A stretch of 64,000 nt of DNA from Branchiostoma floridae (Eukaryota; Chordata; Leptocardii; Amphioxiformes; Branchiostomatidae), in assembly GCF_000003815.2 (NCBI RefSeq), contig NC_049995.1, positions 5,010,183-5,074,182 on the forward strand, given 5' to 3'. The notes under the pieces are model-generated. The model was not told the DNA's origin, did no database searches, and saw only the letters and a list, made by a program, of their open reading frames with translations. Positions 1-10,480 of the stretch are shown one piece after another. The stretch's first letter is position 1. Every line of letters starts with the position of its first letter. The position numbers and the translations under genes are program-made.

Positions 1-1383
1 TATGCAAATTTACACACACAAATCCCAATTTTCATTTTTCACAAGAGGTGTTGGTTATCAGGCTTCTACCTGAAGCTTAGTTTAATCAGGTAACATTTTG
101 ATGATTTCTTTGTTGATAGTTGCTGCTGTGTGCCAGATATTTTTTGCTTTATCATTTTTGTTTAACGTTTAAAACAAGGACGTTATATGAGACGTTATAT
201 AACACGTTATATTGCATTTGTAAATGCAATGCATCTAAGCAAGGAAGTTATATAACGTCCTTGATCTAAGACATGGCCAATAGACAAATCAGTGCTACAA
301 TCCTTATTAAGTATGTAATGTAATCTTTCATGTTGTTTGGCACAAGCCCTGTATAGGTGAATAAAATATGCAATACCAATGAAAGTTTATTCTACATTTT
401 GTGGTTGCTTGCATGCTTGCTTACTTACTTAGTGATATTGGGCTAAATGATTATTCAGAACCCTATGCATGTCAATGTTAAGTTTTAATGCATACTTTTC
501 AGTCTTGGAAATATACCTACATGTAGTGTGACTCTTACTGCCATACCAGGGCCTCATTCAAATGCCCACTTGGAATGAAATATCAACAAAATCATTAAAA
601 GAAATACCACTGCTTTGGTAACATGCAAAACTGCATAATTTAATACAAATATAAAGTTTTGATCCTGGTACAAATATATAAAGCAGCAGGGTGGTAAAAT
701 TGTGAGGCCTTCACAGATTGGGAAGATCTATTCATCATAACTGCCATTTGAAAATGATGGACTGAAGGAAGACCCAAACCCATGGACTGTTACTGGTATA
801 TGTTGTTGTATGTCATGACTATTCCATGCTGCGTTAGATAATATATAACATTAACTAGAACTTGAATGGTTAGCAAAACTTGAACAATAACATTTAAGAA
901 GGATGGCAATGAAGCCACAAATGACTTCACTCTGCAACAAAAATGCTTTTGTGGGTCAATCCTTGGGACGGTAAGTACATGTATGGTAAAAGTCTTAAAA
1001 GTTTTCAAAATAACTTTTCTTGACAAAAAGTGACTAGTACAATTGAAAGATAAAACTAAAAGCAAAATAGCCATCAAATTGTTTTCAATGTATTTGTCTT
1101 CATATAGATATAACTTTTAAAGATGAAATAGAGTCAATAAAATGAAATGCTTCTGGCAAAAGTTGGTCTACTTAATGACAAGGATACTGCAGTCATTCTG
1201 TGATGACAATAAACAAAGAAACATTGCAAAAAGAACCTAATATTTCCACCAGCATAAATTCGAGTCAACAATTAAAGCCTTCAGTATGCATCTTTATCTG
1301 TCAACAAAATAGTCCTTCCTTCATCATGCTAAGCTGCTATGGCAAGCTCCTTGCTACATTCACAATTTGTGACAAGGATTTAG
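1..1383. other. 3' flank of USPL1
   Basis: AT-rich flanking DNA downstream of the USPL1 stop. It probably includes the 3' UTR: a minus-strand AATAAA (plus-strand TTTATT near 386) is a possible but unproven polyadenylation signal. Apart from the small hairpin at 175-263 I see no coding region; the short open frames here have no recognisable content. Confidence 0.5.
175..263. repeat. 89-bp hairpin element
   Basis: Perfect 14-bp terminal inverted repeats, CAAGGACGTTATAT at 175-188 and its complement at 250-263, enclose further ACGTTATA repeats and an ATTGCATTT/AAATGCAAT inner palindrome. It looks like a tiny MITE. The same ATAACGTCCTTG core is seen at about 18662-18673 inside the foldback element and, slightly altered, near 55934. 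Confidence 0.6.
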
Positions 1384-4300
1384 TTAGTTTGTTTGCACTG
1401 TTCTTTGCTTCAACAGCTGCGCTACTGTGAACTGTCCCTTTCTTCGCAAAGTGGCCGGACTTCCTTGCAGTGTTCTCGACAGTTTGTTCACCAAAGCTGA
1501 CACAGACGTAGAGTCCTTTCCAGAATTTGAGTTCTTCGCATCGGGGGAAACTTTCACATGTCTTGCGACTCTATTGTGGTTGCTGTCCGAGATCTTGACT
1601 GGACTAGTAGCTTTGCTGGTGTCCGCTGGTAGGTCACTGATTGCTGATAACTTTTGACAGAACTCAGAGTCATTCACGTTGTCATCGGCGACAAGGCAAA
1701 GGAGATCTTTCGAGGGGCTGAGCTCAAACTCTTCCATTGACTTGTCTCCATCAAAGAAGGAGTCGAAGAAGTTGTCTTCAACAGTTGCGTCCATCTTGAC
1801 GTTGTTCGTTGGAAGGCCGAGTTTCTCACAGAGCTCGCTCATGGTATCGCTCAGACGCTTCTTGTTTGTTTGCGGACTCTGCTGCTCTTTAGACTGGGAA
1901 CAGGCCGTCTTCAAGGCCGCAGCACCTTCAGCAACAGTTCTATTTGGCACAGCCTTCTGTACGGTTGTTCTCATCTGTGCATCTTTCTGCTTGTAGTCAT
2001 AGATACCATTGTTTCCTTCTCTATCTCCTTCCAAAGGGCTTCTCGCATTGGAACACGGTACTAACGGGTTGGCTAGGCTAAGATCAGTCCTCTTTGCCTG
2101 TGTAGCATTGGCGCTAGCTGTTACAGCATCAACTCTAGCTGTCTTTCTCTGCATACCTGGACTCATGGCTTTTGTTTTCTGGCTGCTTTGCAATCTTGCC
2201 TGCGCTTGATGACCATTTGAGACAACAAACTGTCCTACATACTTCGTTCTCTTCTCTGGGATCGTGTTACCGCCTGTCATTCCTCTGGGCTGGTAGCCTG
2301 CAAACTGTTTCTTGTTTCCTAGCAGCTCGCTGATCTTTCGCTTGGAAACGGACGTAGAAGAGTTGACGGCTAACGTTTTCTGTTTGTCAGTCTGAAGGTA
2401 GGACTTCTGGCTGAGTGTTGATAGTGCTGGAGATGAGGGAGCCGTGCTTGTTGAATTTCGTAGGGCGGAAACTTTGGTTCTCTTGTTTGGGCCTGTACCA
2501 GTGCTTAGTGCCCTCTTTCTTCCTTGGCTAGTAGAGTCAGTTGCAACGGCGGGCACAGCACTATTACCTACATCTCTACTCACTATAGAGTAAGTCTGCT
2601 GTGCTGCTACTACAGTTGGCTTTCTTAGAAATCTGTTGAGAATGGAAGGGTTGACTATCTCGGGAATCTCCCATGATGCAGTCTGGGTCAGATGCCTGAT
2701 GGTGTTGGGCTTGCTGACCTTTGACCTTCCCTCTTTCACCTTTGACCTGGATGCAATCTGTCTGGCATATGCATCAGCTGTGAAAGTGGTTTTCTTCTCT
2801 GGATTTTTCAACGTGCTTTCATTCTTCCTTTCACAAGAATCAACTGTTGGCATGACTAAGGTTGGGGCACTTTTCTTTGGACCACATCCATTGTAAACTG
2901 TGAACGCTGAGTTAGGACTTCTCAGAATCGGAGCTGCCTTGGACAAGTTTGGCTGTGAGGATACATGTTCTAGCTTTGTATCCTGGGATGACTGTGACCT
3001 GGGACTCAACGCTTTACCCATGGGGAGGGGGGCAAGGCACATTCTCGGCGGGGAGGGGGGCTTCTCTGTGAAGAGGTTGCGAGCTACGTTAGTCTTTGCG
3101 GTGTTTGGCTGCACCCTTGCTGTGGCTACTCTGAACTGCACTGACTGCTTCATGTTAGCTTGAACAGTTTGCGGTATTGCTTGTGACAATTCAGTTGGGC
3201 TAGTACTACCTACTACACCCTTCTGTATATCCATTCCTAGTAGTCTTTTAACAGCATTCTCCGAACCCACACTTGTAGCAGTTTCCCTTGATGAACTTTC
3301 GCTACCATTCTTCACATTTCCGGGAAAGTCTGCATCCGTGGTTAAGTCCACCGTGTCGATGTTATATTGAAGAGACGATAGCGAAGAACACTCGCTGGAA
3401 GTAGAGTTTCGCCTCACACTTCTCAGGCTGGAACTTCCCAAGTCAGACAGCAAGCTGTTTCTGCTTGTACTGCTTTCTGTGGACGTTGAAGGGAGGAGGT
3501 TGTCGGAAGGAAGGTTGTCTGATTGCAGTTCCCAGGCCACAATGTGAATCTGGGAGGGAGGGATGGAGGGAGGGGAGTGCTGCCATCTACACACGGGGTG
3601 ACTCAGGTCGTCACACTTCAGCCAGCGGTTACCTGGATAAGGTACAAGAAAATACAATTTAGTACATTGAGGTGTAGTCTGATATTCATTTGAGGAGCTC
3701 TTCTGAGCAAATTTAGAGAAAACTGCTAAGAATACACAGGTAACATTTCTGCATTATTATTGAACAGCAACTTTTACATATACACAAACACTTCTAGTGA
3801 CCTTTTGCCAAATGTCAGTTATCTTGTTTGACTACCAGCAAAAATAAGAGCAGAAAAAGGATATAGAAATGAATTTATGTGTACATCAAATATTTAGGTT
3901 AGGACAATCAGACAAAGCCCTGCCCACTGAAAATGAAAAGAAATTCCAAGCTAATAATAAAACTCATACAACCATTCTAAACAGTATAAACACAACCATT
4001 AAGCATTCCTACCTTGCGTGTCCCTGATGTAGGCTACAAAGTGGTCGGGGTGAGTCTTGTATCTGATGACAGCAGACACCCTGTACTGCCTGTCCTGGTA
4101 CGTACAGTCCAACTCCTCCAGACTGTTGTGGGACAGCCCAGTCACAAAGTGCAGCATCACAAAGGGAGGCAGTCTGGATAAACAAAAACAATGATGGGAT
4201 TAGTAACTGTGTCCAAATACTATCTGGCAGGGTTTAAAATACCAAGAAACAAACAGAAATTTTAGACAAACATACTGGAAACTGCAACTTTGCAGGCTTG

Positions 4301-7300
4301 CTTTTTAACATCACAAACAAAAAATGAATAAACAAAATGTAATGAGTTGACAGACATGAAAATAACTGCTTGAGTCACTTCAAAAAGGACTAAGTTTTTC
4401 TACCATGGGCATTAAAGCTAAATTCTGTTGACCTTTTTGTATTTTGTCTTGAGCAAGTTATGGTTTGCAATATAAAGGCATAGGTAACACAAAACTTTGT
4501 CTACTTACTAAGAACAATTATGTACATTGAAGGGCTGCCAAATGCCATCTTTACTATCGTTACTGGTAGAAACAAATGAGGTTAAAAGAACTGTTGTTGT
4601 CAATGTCAGTGGTAAACATGCATTCTAGTTTCTACCCACCTGTTGAAGACCATCTTCCGCTTCTGCTCAGGAGATCCACAGCTGAAACAGCTGCGCAAGT
4701 GGCATGCCTGCAGCAGGCTGAAGTCAGGTGTCACACTCGGGAAGGTGGGCAGCACCTTGGTCATCCTGCAGCAAAACATTGAGAAAAAACATTTCAGTAC
4801 ATATACTAATATCTTGCACAGGAGGCTTCAACAAACATTCTGCATCTGTATCCATGTCTTTACAGCTGGTATAACTGTTCTCAGCATAACACACCAAATT
4901 CTATATCTGTCACACTCACACACACTCACTATCCTGTATATCGTCCGTTGTTCCCTGTCTTGCAGAGGTTTGAAGTGTCAAGTTGTTCTGGTCTGTATAG
5001 CCAGAATACCCTTCGTATAACACATCAGCTTCACAGGCACGCAGCACAGCAGCAGCTGGTTACAGTTTACTCAGTATAAAGACCTGTTATACATAACTTT
5101 TGGCTTGCACATAGATTCACTGTAATTTATGCTATATTTGTAATACATGCATATGTTTCCTTACCTGTCTGTCTTGGTGAATCCACACTTGTCACAGCTG
5201 AACTCCCAGTCATACTCCATCCTAAACAAGTCCTCGATCAGTGAGTTCTCACGTAGCATCAACGGCAGGGCGAACACCGGGCTCTCGTTCTTTCCCAGCT
5301 CGCAGCGCAACGTCGGGCGCAAGGATTCAAACACCTTCTGTCTCACGCCGTGAAGTATTTCCGTAGCCCGCTCTATGCAGATCATCTCTTCTGAGTCTGA
5401 CGTCGGGCACGCTTTAGGAGACTTTCTTGATTCTGAAGATCTTCTATCTCCACTCGGTGTCTTTCTAGCTTTCTGATAATTGGAGAGAAGTTCCTGAGCT
5501 TGCTGATAGGCGAGATGAAGCGTTTTCACAGTGCTTTCTCCGTTTCCGTTCAGCTGGGAGAGACGATCGTGTAGCGTCCTACTGTGAACCAACATACACA
5601 TTGCCGCATCCAGCCAGCATAGGGAGTGAGCATTTGTCCACTGTATTGTACTGTCTTCTTGGATTATGGGAGAACTAATGTCATCTATGATTGCACTGAT
5701 AGCAGCCGTGGGTTTTCCCTGAGACTTGCTTGAATCTGGCACTGAATGCTGAGATTGCTTTACAACATCATCTTCCTCTCTATCTGTATGCAAACGCAGT
5801 GCTATGCCCTCTGTCTCTGATGGCTCAGATGTGCTTGAATCTGATGCTGCTGAATGATGAGCCTGCTTTACAGAACTGACTTCTACTGAATCTGTCAGCG
5901 AATGCAGTGCTACATTCTCTGGCTCCGATTTGCTTGAATCTGCCGGTGTTGAATGCTGAGCCTGCTTTACAGAACTGTCTTCAATCAACACTGAATCTGT
6001 AAGCAGATGTGGTGCTGCCTTTTCAAGCTCTGCAACTTGTGGCCGACATGTGATTGAATCTTCTAGCACTGAATCTCGTGCTAGCTTCACTCCATGGTCT
6101 TCCCCTGAATCTGTTAACAAATGCGGTACTATATTCTCAGGCTGTTTAAGTAGTGTTGTACCTGTAGCTTCTGCTGTGAGACTATTGCTAAGCACAGATG
6201 GCAGTGTGGCCGTACCCTGGCTGAAAGGAACTGTATCTTCTCCAAGTGGAAAGATGTCGTCCAAATCCAAGTCCCAGTCGGAAGGGCTGCACGAAGTGCC
6301 CACCAGTGCATTGCCACTTTCAGAGAACATTGACAAAAAGTCATTGTTTGCAAGTCCCTGAGGAAAGATATCTGTACTGTCCGTTGGTGATAATGGCAAC
6401 TTCACTACATCATTTGTTACTGCTGTCGTTGTCTTGTCTTGCTGAAATGGCGCAAACTTAGGAGTTGCTGATCTATTCAACAATGCATCTAAAGAAATGC
6501 CACTATTAGACTTCTCACTCAATGCAGCACTGTTTGATTTGTTACCCTCCCCCTGCTTGATAGGCAATGGTTTCTTCCACGCCTGGAATGTTCCATTGGA
6601 AAGCGAGGGGGGTGAGACGTCACAGATTATCGGGGGAGTTGGAGCAGCAATGTGGTTGGTTCGTGTTACGGGAGGTAGGGAGGACTTGCGCTTCTTGCGG
6701 CGCTGGGTGACGAGATCCTCACTGTTGCGTACAATGGTGTACTTGAACATGTCTGTACAACCCATCGGGAACGTGCACTGTAGATGGAAACAAATGATAT
6801 GTAAGCATTAGTTTTGCGTCAGATCATTGCAATATAAAATATATCAAACAAAATTCTAGAGTATCAGGAACACATTACAAATGCCCAAACTCCAGAAATA
6901 CATGACATATTGTATGTATATTTGATGCACAATAATAACTTGAATTTCAACATTTTTGGTATTTTTATATCCTGATAATATACATATCTTGTTTTAACTA
7001 TCTTGTGCTCATCATCTTCTTTCTCTCAGAGTCAGACAGAAGTTGTTTGGACATTTATGATTTATCTCATTCTGTCAATTTTGTAATTTTCTGGGGGATA
7101 TCATATTCTATTACATTTTGATGGTATGCACATGGCATACTTTCATTCCAGGGGTACTTTTATTTTTTTAGATAAATAAAAATAAAGACCACAAAGTAAG
7201 AATAAACTCTTACAAACAAGCTACTGTATAACTTATAAAAAAGGTCCATTTATACTTATTACATGGTAAGAAATCGCAGACTTACGTCGTCATCTTGGCA

Positions 7301-7402
7301 CATGTAGCAGGCCTCATCCGAGCTCCACTGGTACAGCACCAGCTGTCTCCTCTTGCCTCTGGCCTGACACTCCTCACACCACACAGTCTCACCGGACATC
7401 AT
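1384..7402 (-). CDS. USPL1: USPL1-like SUMO isopeptidase
   Basis: Cysteine protease that removes SUMO; the human protein is linked to Cajal bodies. Coding exons on the minus strand: 7402-7286, 6777-5165, 4765-4640, 4173-4013, 3632-1384; all phases join, giving about 1421 aa. The N-terminus carries a Cys-rich zinc-finger-like segment (CEEC..CYMC..C..C) as in human USPL1. The core starts near residue 420 with WTNAHSLCWLDAAMCMLVH (nucleophile Cys about 426). It continues through ESPVFALPLMLRE, two CxxC pairs (CDKCG; CFSCG), MLHFVTGLSHN, HPDHFVAYI (His about 663) and RWLKCDDL (Asp about 680), which matches the USPL1 triad order and spacing. The remaining 740 residues are Ser/Thr/Lys-rich and disordered. 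Near the end, FFDSFFDGDKSMEEFEL resembles the acidic C-terminal patch of the vertebrate protein. The first ATG is one codon before a second ATG. At 1421 aa it is longer than the roughly 1090-aa human protein, through disordered insertions. Confidence 0.93.
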
Positions 7403-7404
7403 CT

Positions 7405-9004
7405 CTGCAATAAACAACAACAGTTTATAATAAGTAATCATAGATCCGTTTGTTTTCACAGGATTGAAGGGAAAAGTTTGTGCTTTTTAGCTGTTTTAAG
7501 TTTGCACCTGAAAAAATTCTGTAGTATGTTTGAAATACATTGAAAATGCATATTCGTGGTGTCACAAATTCATGACTAAGTAGTCACCTCCAAAAACCGC
7601 AAAAAATAAAACCATCACAAACATTCTAAGATCATATCAAGAACAACTTGTCCGGGTACCATACTTCATATTTTACAGCTGACTCGTCATTGCCTGTTTC
7701 TAACCAAGGAAAGCAAAAACAATGAGCCAACAGTAAACTACCTGTAAGATTGGTACCCAGGCTAGTAGACAAGATATCAATATTGATCTACTAGCCTAGT
7801 GGGTGAAGAGCTTGTTTTTTACCATTTACATTAGATAATTTTCTTAAGTCAACATTTTCATGAAAGAAAATAAAAACAATAAGGAACAAATACTTTGAAT
7901 CATATCATAATGTGCTCAAAAAAGCAATAGGGATTAGCTAAAAATGGTACAAAATGTAATCACAAATTTGACTGAAAACAACTGTGTAACATAGCAACAC
8001 CCCTTTCAACATCAATTACTAAAACAAAGGAAATCTAAACCTAATTGACTCCCAATCAGACCCTATCTATTCAACCACTCTTCAAATGCAAATTGAACAT
8101 TTGCACAACATTAAAACTGGTGACAAAGCCTAACTACTATAAACATCTGTAAATTCAGAATTAATTTGGGGAAAATATGGAAAACTTTAACAATGGAATT
8201 GTTTGGTTCAAAATGAAGTCCCGCTTCTCAATTTGCTGTGTTTGGATTGCTGTGTTTCAGTCCCTCTTTTCACACCTACTTTTTACAGCAGTAATTTGGT
8301 TGAGGCAAATAGTGTGCATTCATGTGTATCAACACAACCATGATGTGCAGCATTCAATTTTTTCTGCATGCAATAAAACACAAGCTTTCTCAAAATCTTT
8401 TTCAATTTTTCATACATTACCACGGTTTACATTAGCTTTGGTTTAAGATGCGAAACAAGGTTTCCAAAAATTTATAAAATACAAAAGGTTAGTAAATACA
8501 AACTTCTCATGAATATTCAACAAAAACGTTGTGTTAGAACTCGAAATGTACCTCAAATTAGACCCTCACAAAACGGTAAACCCAGCAAATATGCCCTAAC
8601 ATCAGCTAAACAGAACATAGCTACGTCAGAAAGACATAGAACAACGTTGTAGCAACGTTCGAACATGGAACGCTAAAGCAAACCTGATGGGGGAGGGGGG
8701 CTGACTTTCCAATAACAACAAACACCAAAACAACACTTAATTTTGAGGCTACGAGCTCCACTTTTGCTAAACATTACATCACATAGCCTACTGTAATGGT
8801 TTTACTACTTACGGGGTGTCAAAAATCGAACAATTTTTGTTCAGAAACGTTAAAAACTCAGCGCACGTGCATGGCAAACTGGAAAAGCAACATGGCTACA
8901 CATGCAAATACTAGCGATGTTTTGTGCTAAATAAAAGGACATTCCTCCTCATTTGACCTCCACAAATGCGTCTAAAATACTAAATAACATCTTAAACTAC
9001 TTAC
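7405..9004 (-). other. USPL1 first intron
   Basis: AT-rich intron between the noncoding exon and the ATG exon. An inverted pair of about 17 bases around 7754-7800 (CCAGGCTAGTAGA.. / ..TCTACTAGCCTAG) encloses AGATATCAATATTGATCT, forming a short palindrome. Otherwise I see nothing recognisable. Confidence 0.4.
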
Positions 9005-9110
9005 CTCAACATTCTATATCCTTAAGAAATCTTGAAACTCTTGCAACAACGATGAAAATTCTGAAGAAAACGCCGCTACAATTTTCACATGGGCGGCCAT
9101 CTTGGAAACG
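9005..9110 (-). other. USPL1 5' noncoding exon with uORF
   Basis: On the minus strand a donor (GAG|GTAAGTAG) at 9004/9003 closes an exon beginning around 9110. It holds an ATG in a strong context (CCAAGATGGCCGCC) that opens a 28-codon frame, 9100-9014, ending in TAG before the splice site. It is therefore a candidate upstream ORF; the main USPL1 ATG lies in the next exon after a 1.6-kb intron. The same bases form a YY1-type motif, so the ATG may be a promoter element rather than a translated start. The exact transcription start is not visible. Confidence 0.55.
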
Positions 9111-9480
9111 CGCGAATAACGTTTATAGGCGGCTAACGTAAAGGTTTAAATTGTGCCTTGACATATCTTTCCTTTTTTAATGAAAATATGCTAAAAATTT
9201 TGCAATTTCTAAATCCAATTTAGGAAAATTATGAAGATTCAAGCTATTATATAATCAATTTTAGGCTGAGAGAATGTGTTAACAATTTTAATGTTGATCG
9301 ATTAGGCACAAAAAAATTAAACATTGAACAGCTTACATTTTTTCTAGGCTAAAGGTCAAAGGTTGATCACGAGTTGTTGATAACTTTCTCTATTTCCGAC
9401 ACTCCTGGGAAGATGTTTCAGTTTCGGTCTATTTATTCTGTCTAAAAGCTCACGAATGTTGTAGTCTGTTGTCTAAGTGT
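9090..9480. promoter_or_regulatory. Divergent USPL1/DENND3 promoter
   Basis: The USPL1 noncoding exon (minus) and the first DENND3 noncoding exon (plus, ending 9506) are separated by only about 350 bases. A YY1-like AAGATGGCCGCC (minus strand) sits at the USPL1 start. No TATA box is evident. The arrangement implies a bidirectional promoter, by inference from spacing only. Confidence 0.5.
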
Positions 9481-9700
9481 CCAATCCATCCCTTCTTGAT
9501 ACTCTGGTAAGTTTTCACATTTCCTGTTTTTGAACTTAGAAGAAAATAGAGACAGAAAGTCGACAGGTGTTCTGTCATCTATTGACTGATCTTGACTATT
9601 ATGAAAATTATGTCATGAATTGCCCAAGCGTTTTGTGTTATTTTAGATCCAGTCTTCTTCCAGCATTCCAACATAGATAAGCCAGCAACCGTCTCAGTCT
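9450..9700 (+). other. DENND3 5' UTR exons
   Basis: A candidate first exon ends at 9506 (CTCTG|GTAAGT). A second noncoding exon at 9647-9700 lies between TTTTAG and GTAAGTG. Spliced to the coding exon at 10445, the frame of the proposed ATG (10481) is closed upstream by an in-frame TAG inside exon 9647-9700, which supports that ATG as the start. The start of the first exon is not determined. Confidence 0.6.
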
Positions 9701-9748
9701 GTAAGTGTAAGGTTTCTTGATAATTTTTATCTCCATGAAAATGGAAAT

Positions 9749-9750
<2 letters not shown>

Positions 9751-9782
<32 letters not shown>
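9751..9782. repeat. (TG)n microsatellite
   Basis: About 16 uninterrupted TG dinucleotides in a DENND3 5' intron. Confidence 0.9.
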
Positions 9783-9783
<1 letters not shown>

Positions 9784-9873
9784 CTTCATAAAGAAGAGGA
9801 ACCATGAGCCACTGACAATCTCTGTGCTTCTAAATTCTTTTTTTGTCTGTGGGACTACAAGTAAAAGGGCTGT

Positions 9874-10181
9874 CAGGCCTCAAAATTAACTTTTTTCCCT
9901 ACTGTCCCAGCATTGTCCCAAAAATAAATTTCAACTGTCCCGAAGTGAGGATGGACTGTCCCAACCCTATTTTCAGAAATTATGTATTACAACAACTGTA
10001 AGTCAGAGTATGCACGCCTGACAACCGCGGGCGCGGGGAGATCGGACATTCTGATGTTGATTCGTTGATTATAAAATTATTTTCCTATTGTCCCAAAAGT
10101 GTCCCAAAAAGATTTTTCAGTTGTCCCGGCCTAAATTTTAGTGGCCCCGGGACATCGGGACATAGTTAACTTCGAGCCCTG
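9874..10181. mobile_element. CAGG...CCTG MITE, 5-bp TSD
   Basis: A 308-bp non-autonomous DNA element. It starts CAGGCCTCAAAATTAAC, ends GTTAACTTCGAGCCCTG, and is flanked by the 5-bp duplication GCTGT (9869-9873 and 10182-10186). The interior repeats the motif TGTCCC in both halves. Ends and 5-bp TSD suggest a hAT5-type mobiliser (inference). Confidence 0.8.
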
Positions 10182-10480
10182 GCTGTACTCAAAGGATGTA
10201 AGTAAAGCAGTATGCGAAAGGGGGTGAAGTCTGCCATCACTGAAAAGTCACATAATGAGAATATGGATTACGAGTGTAGATAAAAGAAATAATCGCCAAG
10301 CAGAGGTTTGGCTCTGGCTTGTTTTTGACACCCATTTTTTATCAGCCATTTTATTATGTCAGGTGTGCATGTGCAAAATAGAAAAAGCACAGCTCATCCT
10401 TGGCTCAGCACATGTTCTCTATTTCTGTCTCTTTACGATTTTAGGAAGTCTTGAGAACTGACAGTTCTGAGAGCACAAAG

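Noticed and set aside
1427..3163. Several plus-strand open frames opposite USPL1
   Set aside because: They are antisense shadows of the large USPL1 exon with no recognisable domains.
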